Assembly: GCA_027013185.1 (NCBI GenBank)
Contig: JALUXS010000097.1
Coordinates: 1 to 39,071 of the forward strand
DNA: 39,071 nucleotides
Reading direction: 5' to 3'
Origin: Sulfurimonas sp.
GTDB taxonomy: Bacteria; Campylobacterota; Campylobacteria; Campylobacterales; Sulfurimonadaceae
Below, one piece after another: positions 33,176 to 39,071 of this stretch (position 1 is its first letter; each line of letters begins with the position of its first letter). The position numbers were made by a program, and so were the translations under genes. The notes below the pieces were generated by a model. That model saw only the letters and a program-made list of their open reading frames with translations, was not told where the DNA came from and ran no database searches.

Positions 33176-33782
33176 TTATTTTGACATTGTAGCAGCAATT
33201 ATAATTTTACTGCTTGGACTAAAAGGTATACTCAATGGTTTTTTTAAAGAAGTTTTTGGGCTTATAGGTATAATCGGTGGAATTTTTATAGCCTCACGCG
33301 TAGGAAATGTAGTCGGTCACTACTTAAGCAATATGATTTTTAAATTTTCCAATGAATCAGCAATTAATTTTACCGGTTTTCTTGTTACACTCGCACTCTT
33401 TTGGATGCTTATGATTTTTATAGGATTTACATTTAAGAAACTGAGTTCATTAAGTGGTCTTAGTCCCATCGACAGAATTTTTGGTTTTATTTTTGGTGCA
33501 GGAAAGTTCTTTTTAATCGCAGCAGTTATTGCCTATGCAGTTTATAATGTTAAAGCTATCAGAAGTACTTTGGATTCTGCACTTAAAACAAGTGTTCTTT
33601 TTCCTATTTTAGTTGAAACAGGAGCCTATATTATGAAAATAGATCCTACACATATAACAAAAGATATAAATACCACGATAGCACAAACAGATAAAAATAT
33701 GCAGAAAAAAGCTGAGGATAATGTTACACAATCTGCCTTAAACAAGATTGATGAAATCAAAAAGAAATTAGAGGAGAAATAA
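33165..33782 (+). CDS. CvpA family membrane protein
   Basis: 205 residues, four membrane spans in the first ~150. The start FNYFDIVAAIIILLLGLKGILNGFFKEVFGLIG is the CvpA signature, with Gly and small residues at the helix faces. The C-terminal ~40 residues are a Lys/Asp-rich helix that should be soluble. The E. coli namesake is linked to colicin V production and envelope stress; molecular function is unknown. It starts inside the diguanylate cyclase gene and ends 1 base before fur. Confidence 0.88.
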   Translation: MEFNYFDIVAAIIILLLGLKGILNGFFKEVFGLIGIIGGIFIASRVGNVVGHYLSNMIFKFSNESAINFTGFLVTLALFWMLMIFIGFTFKKLSSLSGLSPIDRIFGFIFGAGKFFLIAAVIAYAVYNVKAIRSTLDSALKTSVLFPILVETGAYIMKIDPTHITKDINTTIAQTDKNMQKKAEDNVTQSALNKIDEIKKKLEEK

Positions 33783-33783
33783 T

Positions 33784-34269
33784 ATGCCAAATGTCACAAC
33801 AAACTTTAATGACAGAACAGTTGAATATGAACAACTCCTCGTTAATTTCAAACAATTACTTAAAAAGAACAACTTAAAATTCACAATTCAACGTGAAGTA
33901 ATTTTGGAAACACTTTATAACTCTGATGAGCATTTGACGCCCGAGGCACTGCATCATCTTATACAAGAAAAATATCCTGAATTAAAAACTGGTATTGCAA
34001 CGGTTTACAGAACATTATCTCTTCTTGAAGACTCTCATGTCGTTACTTCCCTTTCGTTTGGTGCACAAGGTAAAAAATATGAACTCGGAGCAAAAGAGCA
34101 TCATGATCATCTTATATGTACAGAATGTGGAAAAATTACTGAATTTGTAGATGAAGAGATAGAAAAACGCCAACATGCCATTACAAAAGAACTTGGCTTT
34201 AAAATGAGTGACCATTCTATGCAGATATACGGTATTTGTAAAAAGTGCTACTCTAAAAGAAACAACTAA
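33784..34269 (+). CDS. fur: Ferric uptake regulator, Fur family
   Basis: 161 residues. The winged-helix DNA-binding domain includes [27 protein letters not shown] and [14 protein letters not shown]. The metal sites are present: [12 protein letters not shown] (regulatory His residues and first CxxC) and ICKKC (second CxxC, structural zinc). This points to Fur rather than PerR, but these two are hard to tell apart by motif alone. The N-terminus has a ~20-residue extension common in Campylobacterota Fur. GAGGAGA precedes the ATG. Second-to-last of the cluster, 20 bases before lysS. Confidence 0.88.
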   Translation: MPNVTTNFNDRTVEYEQLLVNFKQLLKKNNLKFTIQREVILETLYNSDEHLTPEALHHLIQEKYPELKTGIATVYRTLSLLEDSHVVTSLSFGAQGKKYELGAKEHHDHLICTECGKITEFVDEEIEKRQHAITKELGFKMSDHSMQIYGICKKCYSKRNN

Positions 34270-34289
34270 ACAAACAAGAAGGAAAATTA

Positions 34290-35798
34290 TTGATTTTTGA
34301 AAATAAATATATACAACAAAGAATAGAAAAAGCAAATGCATTAAAAGATGCAGGATATAACCCTTATGCAAACAATTCACAGAGAAATACATCAATTGAA
34401 AAATATCTCAATGTTAATTCTGATATAGCAGAAACTGAGACAAAACGTGATGAGAACCGTCATTATATTGTAAGCGGTCGTATAAAATTTCTTCGTATTA
34501 TGGGAAAAGCAAGTTTTGTAAAAATTGAAGATGAAAGCGGTATGTTACAAATTTATATCTCCCGTGATAATCTTCCTGAAGGTTTTTATAACACTATATT
34601 TAAAAAAAATATAGAAGTCGGAGATATCATCGAGGTCGGCGGTTTTCCTTTTGTTACAGGCCAAGGAGAACTTTCTTTACATGTAGACAGTTTTACACTA
34701 CTAACAAAAGCAATTGCACCACTTCCTGAAAAATTTCATGGAATAACAGATAAAGAGATTCGATATAGAAAACGTTACCTTGATTTAATTATGAATTCTG
34801 AAGTAAGAAAAACATTTCAAATTCGTTCTCGTGTTATCTCTTTAACTCGCCGTTTCTTTGAAGACAAAGGCTTTTTAGAAGTTGAAACACCTATGATGCA
34901 CCCTATTGCCGGTGGGGCCAATGCCAAACCTTTTGTAACACATCATAATGCACTTGATGTTGATAGATTCCTTAGAATTGCACCGGAGCTTTATCTTAAA
35001 CGTCTTATTGTAGGTGGATTTGAAGCAGTTTTTGAGATTAACCGTAATTTTAGAAATGAAGGTATGGATGCAACACATAATCCTGAATTTACTTCTATTG
35101 AATTTTATTGGGCATATAAAACATACAAAGATTTAATTGAAATCACAAAAGAGTATTTTCAGTACCTTTTTGATCACTTGGACCTTCCTACACTTCTACC
35201 TTACGGTGATTTAGAAGTAAACTTTGATAATTTTCAAGAAATTCCTCTTATTGAATCATTGACTAGTGTTGGTGGTGTACCGGTAGATGTCACAAAAGAT
35301 AAAGAAAAAATTATTGCTTACCTCAATGAAAAAGGCATTACTGTAAAACCGGGTATGAATTTAGGACAACTTCAAGGCGAGCTATTTGATGAATTTGTAG
35401 AAGAAAAGCTTATAGACCCTACTTTTATTACAGATTATCCTGTTGAAATTTCTCCGCTTGCCCGCAGAAATGATGAGCATCCTGAGATTACAGAAAGATT
35501 TGAATTATTCATTGCAGGACGTGAAATAGCAAATGCTTTTAGTGAGTTAAATGACCCTGTTGACCAGTTATCTCGTTTTGAAGGACAAATGGCCGCAAAA
35601 GAGAGTGGTGATGATGAAGCACATGAAATGGACAGTGATTTTGTTGAAGCTCTCAGCTATGGTATGGCACCAACAGCGGGACAAGGCATAGGAATTGACA
35701 GACTTGTAATGCTACTTACAAACGAGCATAGTATTCGAGATGTTCTTTTGTTCCCTGCGATGAAACCTGTCACACAAGAGACCGCAGAAGATTCATAA
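34290..35798 (+). CDS. lysS: Lysyl-tRNA synthetase, class II
   Basis: 502 residues. It charges tRNA(Lys). The start is TTG, set by AAGGA six bases upstream and by the N-terminal match. An OB-fold anticodon domain (about 60-150, including [17 protein letters not shown]) leads to the class II core: motif 1 in [17 protein letters not shown], motif 2 in [21 protein letters not shown], motif 3 in [14 protein letters not shown] strong bidirectional terminator follows the stop by 2 bases. Confidence 0.97.
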   Translation: MIFENKYIQQRIEKANALKDAGYNPYANNSQRNTSIEKYLNVNSDIAETETKRDENRHYIVSGRIKFLRIMGKASFVKIEDESGMLQIYISRDNLPEGFYNTIFKKNIEVGDIIEVGGFPFVTGQGELSLHVDSFTLLTKAIAPLPEKFHGITDKEIRYRKRYLDLIMNSEVRKTFQIRSRVISLTRRFFEDKGFLEVETPMMHPIAGGANAKPFVTHHNALDVDRFLRIAPELYLKRLIVGGFEAVFEINRNFRNEGMDATHNPEFTSIEFYWAYKTYKDLIEITKEYFQYLFDHLDLPTLLPYGDLEVNFDNFQEIPLIESLTSVGGVPVDVTKDKEKIIAYLNEKGITVKPGMNLGQLQGELFDEFVEEKLIDPTFITDYPVEISPLARRNDEHPEITERFELFIAGREIANAFSELNDPVDQLSRFEGQMAAKESGDDEAHEMDSDFVEALSYGMAPTAGQGIGIDRLVMLLTNEHSIRDVLLFPAMKPVTQETAEDS

Positions 35799-35800
35799 GT

Positions 35801-35840
35801 AAAAGTGTAGAGCAATTTTTGTTCTACACTTTTATCTTTT
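35801..35840. terminator. Bidirectional terminator between lysS and the biotin carboxylase gene
   Basis: AAAAGTGTAGA (35801-35811) pairs with TCTACACTTTT (35823-35833); the inner GCAA/TTGT extends the stem to about 15 bp around TTT. T-rich bases follow on both strands. It serves the two convergent operons. Confidence 0.8.
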
Positions 35841-37266
35841 AATACAGAAGTTCTTCTGTTCCTTTTAAAATAAAACTTTTATCTTCTACACCTCGCTTTG
35901 ATTTATGTTTCTCAAAATCAAAGGTTGGCAACTTTTTCTCTAAGTATGATGTATCAAAAATTCCTGCTTTAAAATCATTCTCTGTGACGATTGCCTTATG
36001 TAGCGGCATATTTATTACAACACCATCAATAAAAAATTCGTCTAAAGCTCTGACTGCTTTTTTAACCACACCATCCCATTCTAAAGCATAAACAATGAGT
36101 TTTCCCACCATAGAATCATAATTAGCCGGTATCGTATAACCAGCATAAATACTTGTATCAAGCCGTACTCCCGGACCGCCTGGTGCCATATAGTTAGTAA
36201 TCGTTCCAACAGACGGCATAAAATTATTTTGTGGATTTTCGGCATTTATCCTAAACTCTATCGCATATCCTCGAATTATTATCTCATCTTGCGTATATTT
36301 GAGTCTATCGCCGCCGGCTATTTCTATCATCCTTTGTATAATATCAATGCCCGATATTATCTCAGTGACTGGGTGTTCTACCTGAACACGTGTATTCATT
36401 TCTATAAAATAAAAATCATCATTATCATCTACAAGAAATTCCACGGTTCCTACATTTTCATACCCTATCTCTTTGACGGCATTCACTGCTGTTTCGCAAA
36501 GTTTTTTCCGTGTTGCATCATTGAGTCTCGGACTCGGTGCTATTTCAATAACCTTTTGATGTCTTCTTTGAATTGAGCAGTCTCTTTCACCCAAATGAAC
36601 AACATTTCCATATTTGTCGGCAACGATTTGAACTTCAATATGTCGAGGGTTTTGCACGAACTTTTCAATAAAAACCTCCCCTTTACCGAAATACTTTATT
36701 GCTTCATTCGTAGCGGATTCAAAGAGTTCTTGAAATTCATCTGCTTTATACACGATACGCATACCGCGTCCGCCTCCGCCAAAAGCCGCTTTTATGATAA
36801 TAGGAAAGCCTATCTCACTTGCAATTTTTTCACCTTCTTTTGCATCCATTACAGGTTCAACCGTACCCTCAAGCACAGGGACACCAACTTTTTTAACAGC
36901 CGTTTTAGAAGCCATTTTATCACCAAAAAGTGCAATATGTTCTGCTTTTGGACCTATGAAAATAATGTCATTCTCAGCACAAGCTTGAGCAAACTCAGCA
37001 CTTTCAGATAAAAATCCATACCCCGGATGAATGGCATCACAGCGCATTCTTATAGCTATATCAATAATTTTATTATAATTAAGATATGCCTCTACTGGGT
37101 CACCGCTTATTTTATATGAACTATCAGCTTTTTGTACCCATACACCTTCTGCATCAACGTCTGAAAAAACAGCAACACTTTTAATCTGCAGCTCTTTACA
37201 TGCACGTATAATTCTTAAAGCAATTTCACCTCTGTTGGCAATTAAAATTCTTCTAATTTTATTCAT
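35839..37266 (-). CDS. Biotin carboxylase subunit (AccC / PycA type)
   Basis: 475 residues. The ATP-grasp biotin carboxylase fold is complete: KIRRILIANRGEIALRIIRA, HPGYGFLSE, the Gly-rich loop KAAFGGGGRGMRIV, ERDCSIQRRHQKVIE and FIEMNTRVQVEHPVTE. It carboxylates biotin with ATP and bicarbonate. E. coli AccC has 449 residues; the extra C-terminus (KSKRGVEDKSFILKGTEELLY) fits the longer subunit A of two-part pyruvate carboxylases. The partner could be the biotin protein at 21164-22963 or an acetyl-CoA carboxylase encoded elsewhere. No accB is adjacent. AAAGGAAAA precedes the ATG. Confidence 0.9.
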   Translation of the reverse strand: MNKIRRILIANRGEIALRIIRACKELQIKSVAVFSDVDAEGVWVQKADSSYKISGDPVEAYLNYNKIIDIAIRMRCDAIHPGYGFLSESAEFAQACAENDIIFIGPKAEHIALFGDKMASKTAVKKVGVPVLEGTVEPVMDAKEGEKIASEIGFPIIIKAAFGGGGRGMRIVYKADEFQELFESATNEAIKYFGKGEVFIEKFVQNPRHIEVQIVADKYGNVVHLGERDCSIQRRHQKVIEIAPSPRLNDATRKKLCETAVNAVKEIGYENVGTVEFLVDDNDDFYFIEMNTRVQVEHPVTEIISGIDIIQRMIEIAGGDRLKYTQDEIIIRGYAIEFRINAENPQNNFMPSVGTITNYMAPGGPGVRLDTSIYAGYTIPANYDSMVGKLIVYALEWDGVVKKAVRALDEFFIDGVVINMPLHKAIVTENDFKAGIFDTSYLEKKLPTFDFEKHKSKRGVEDKSFILKGTEELLY

Positions 37267-37289
37267 AATATTTTCCTTTGTATTCAGAA

Positions 37290-37295
37290 ATTATA
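37290..37295 (-). promoter_or_regulatory. -10 box of the biotin carboxylase gene
   Basis: TATAAT on the minus strand, 24 bases before the start. It places a promoter between this gene and the desulforubrerythrin gene. Confidence 0.45.
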
Positions 37296-37327
37296 TTATG
37301 AAAAAGAAAACATTTGAAAAAGAGCTG

Positions 37328-37987
37328 CTACTTCGTCTCTATTAAACGTGCTTGATATGCTTGGGGATGTTTACATACAGGACAGACTTCAAGTGCTTTT
37401 TTTCCATAATGAATATGCCCGCACACTTCACAAATCCAAATTTCATCTTCATTGTCACTTAAAAACTCTTTATGTGATGTAAGTCGTTCCAAAAGCATTT
37501 CATACATTTTTTCATGCGATATTTCAACTTTTCCTATATTTTTAAAGAGTGTTGCAGCCTCTTTATGCCCCTCTTCTTTTGCAATTGCCGAAAAATCAGG
37601 GTACATAGTGGTATTTTCATAAGTTTCACCATTTATTGCATCTTGAAGATTTTCTTCAGTAATACCAAAATTATTTTCTCTTTCAAATTTCATTCTATTA
37701 TGAAGGGCAAATTGAAGTTTAGCATGCTCTTTTTCATTATTGGCTGCTCTTTGAAAATGTGCTGCTATATCACGATAACCCTCTTTTTGAGCGACTTTTG
37801 CATAATATTCATACTTGTTTCTCGCCATTGATTCACCAGCCACTGCTTTCATCAGATTAACTAAAGTAAGGTTTTGTGTAATCATCTCCATTGCCTGACC
37901 ACAACAATGAAGTTCTCCTCCGCCTACATTTTGAACTTCCACTATGTTTCCACATATGTTACATCTGTATGTTTCGTACTTTCTCAT
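37328..37987 (-). CDS. Desulforubrerythrin (Rrc-type peroxide/oxygen-stress protein)
   Basis: 219 residues with three metal domains. The N-terminal desulforedoxin-like site has C9-x2-C12 and C28-C29. The middle four-helix diiron domain has ESMARNKYEYYAKVA, NEKEHAK and SHEKMYE ligands. The C-terminal rubredoxin has WICEVCGHIHYG and CPVCKHP. This matches the Campylobacter jejuni desulforubrerythrin (Cj0012c), which reduces hydrogen peroxide with electrons passed between the iron sites. It is monocistronic, with AAGG and an extended -10 box upstream. Highly likely. Confidence 0.93.
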   Translation of the reverse strand: MRKYETYRCNICGNIVEVQNVGGGELHCCGQAMEMITQNLTLVNLMKAVAGESMARNKYEYYAKVAQKEGYRDIAAHFQRAANNEKEHAKLQFALHNRMKFERENNFGITEENLQDAINGETYENTTMYPDFSAIAKEEGHKEAATLFKNIGKVEISHEKMYEMLLERLTSHKEFLSDNEDEIWICEVCGHIHYGKKALEVCPVCKHPQAYQARLIETK

Positions 37988-38017
37988 AATAACGCCTTTA
38001 TTTTAAAATATAGCGTC

Positions 38018-38026
38018 ATTATGGCA
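38018..38026 (-). promoter_or_regulatory. Extended -10 promoter of desulforubrerythrin
   Basis: TGCCATAAT on the minus strand. The 12-bp palindrome TATTTTAAAATA (37999-38010) lies in the leader or just after the start site, a possible operator. Confidence 0.45.
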
Positions 38027-38037
38027 CAGTAAAACTT

Positions 38038-38104
38038 AAAGGATAATAATTTTCCTTTATTTTCTTTTTTGGCTTTACATGTAGATAATAAATATAAAAG
38101 CCAA
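38038..38104. repeat. Two hairpins in the 193-bp spacer upstream of glyA
   Basis: TAAAGGA/TCCTTTA (38037-38059) is followed by a T-rich run on the plus strand, in the form of a terminator, although no plus-strand gene ends there. TTGGCTTT (38069-38076) pairs with AAAGCCAA (38097-38104) around a 20-base loop holding the only intergenic TACATGTA. The rest of the spacer is A/T-rich without a reading frame. Confidence 0.45.
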
Positions 38105-38180
38105 CTGATTATTCAGAACAAAATTATTATATTTTTAGTACAATAAGTATATTTTTAATTTTAACAAGGAATTTTACACC

Positions 38181-39071
38181 ATGAGTTTTTTAAAAGAGTA
38201 TGATGAAGAAGTTTTTAACTTATGCGAAAAAGAGCTAGAAAGACAAACTGACCATTTAGAAATGATTGCAAGTGAGAACTTTACACTTCCAGCCGTAATG
38301 GAAGCAATGGGTTCTGTATTTACAAATAAATACGCAGAAGGATACCCTGCAAAACGTTACTATGGTGGATGTGAATATGCGGACGGCATAGAGCAACTAG
38401 CAATCGACAGAGCATGTAAGCTTTTTGGATGTAAGTATGCAAATGTACAGCCACACTCAGGAAGTCAAGCAAATGGAGCAGTTTATGCAGCACTTTTAAA
38501 AGCTGGTGATAAACTTTTAGGCATGGATTTAAGCCATGGTGGACACCTTACACATGGTTCAAAACCTTCATTTTCTGGTAAAAATTACTCCAGTTTTACC
38601 TACGGTGTTGAACTTGATGGTCGCATTAATTATGACAGAGTTTTAGACATTGCAAAAATTGTTCAGCCTAAAATCATAGTTTGTGGTGCTTCTGCCTATG
38701 CACGTGAAATTGATTTTAAAAAATTTCGTGAAATTGCTGATGAAGTTGGTGCAATTCTTTTTGCTGACATTGCACATATTGCAGGTCTTGTAGCTGCGGA
38801 TGAACACCCTAGCCCATTTCCTCATGCACATGTAGTTACAACGACAACGCATAAAACACTCGCAGGACCTCGCGGTGGTATGATTATGACAAATGATGAA
38901 GATATTGCGAAGAAAATTAACTCTGCAATTTTTCCGGCACTTCAGGGTGGACCGCTTGTTCATGTCATTGCTGCAAAAGCTGTTGGATTTAAACACAATC
39001 TTACTCCAGAGTGGAAAGATTATGCAAAACAAGTGAAAATCAATGCAGCAATTTTAGCTGATGTACTCATG
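38181..39071 (+). CDS. glyA: Serine hydroxymethyltransferase, N-terminal part (cut by window end)
   Basis: 297 codons to the right edge; the full protein should be near 415 residues. It converts serine and tetrahydrofolate to glycine and methylene-tetrahydrofolate. PLP fold: [40 protein letters not shown], the PLP lysine K225 in [13 protein letters not shown], and [11 protein letters not shown] with the PLP-binding Asp/His. AAGGA lies 10 bases before the ATG. No neighbour is co-transcribed within the window. Confidence 0.97.
   Translation, partial: MSFLKEYDEEVFNLCEKELERQTDHLEMIASENFTLPAVMEAMGSVFTNKYAEGYPAKRYYGGCEYADGIEQLAIDRACKLFGCKYANVQPHSGSQANGAVYAALLKAGDKLLGMDLSHGGHLTHGSKPSFSGKNYSSFTYGVELDGRINYDRVLDIAKIVQPKIIVCGASAYAREIDFKKFREIADEVGAILFADIAHIAGLVAADEHPSPFPHAHVVTTTTHKTLAGPRGGMIMTNDEDIAKKINSAIFPALQGGPLVHVIAAKAVGFKHNLTPEWKDYAKQVKINAAILADVLM

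Noticed and set aside
37999-38010. Fur or PerR box in the palindrome TATTTTAAAATA
   Set aside because: It does not match the known box patterns beyond being A/T-rich and symmetric; kept only as a possible operator.
1-39071. CRISPR array, tRNA, rRNA or riboswitch
   Set aside because: No regularly spaced repeats, cloverleaf-like or conserved RNA sequences were seen on either strand by eye.

Overview
This AT-rich window of about 39 kb looks like chromosomal DNA of a sulfur-oxidising or hydrogen-oxidising Campylobacterota (epsilonproteobacterium), most like Sulfurimonas. The pointers are protein content and style: a class II DAHP synthase, a PycB/OadA-type carboxyltransferase, a desulforubrerythrin, CheV, gatC away from gatAB, tightly packed short operons on both strands, and extended -10 promoters (TGnTATAAT). 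The genus assignment is inference. No rRNA, tRNA or CRISPR array was seen, and no gene-free stretch exceeds about 200 bp.

Layout. 1-1013: start of a tyrosine integrase running off the left edge, probably the border of an integrated element, just downstream of polA. 1133-4674: polA and an HDOD regulator. 4767-6779: two membrane proteins. 6776-7986: a SafE/DsbD_2-like membrane protein and a NosL-like protein, possibly a copper pair. 8044-10960: HD hydrolase, Xer-type recombinase, beta-propeller lipoprotein and a YfgM-like membrane protein in one coupled operon. 11069-12799: gatC, an ArsC/YffB-like protein and pilT. 12796-18721: adaptor protein, molybdopterin oxidoreductase, argD, a TolC-like protein and a MidA-like methyltransferase. 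18835-19773: cheV. 19825-23208: a three-subunit sodium-pumping decarboxylase (oadGAB). 23404-27760: small membrane proteins, a solitary Hpt-like protein, htpG, a CopD-like protein and a degenerate GGDEF protein. 27886-30683: Uup-type ABC-F protein, queF and a second QueF-like protein lacking the catalytic residues. 30782-32131: DAHP synthase. 32252-35798: diguanylate cyclase, cvpA, fur, lysS. 35839-37987: biotin carboxylase and desulforubrerythrin. 38181-end: glyA, cut by the right edge.

Most genes are housekeeping or envelope and signalling functions. Two observations stand out. First, the palindrome TACATGTA occurs 11 times, several-fold above the roughly 1-2 expected from base composition, and every coding copy is read in the same frame; it behaves like a highly iterated palindrome or an uptake/architecture signal. 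Second, queF is followed at once by a diverged QueF-fold paralogue (30324-30683) in which the positions of the catalytic Cys, Asp and His are replaced, suggesting a catalytically dead partner subunit or a new T-fold function.
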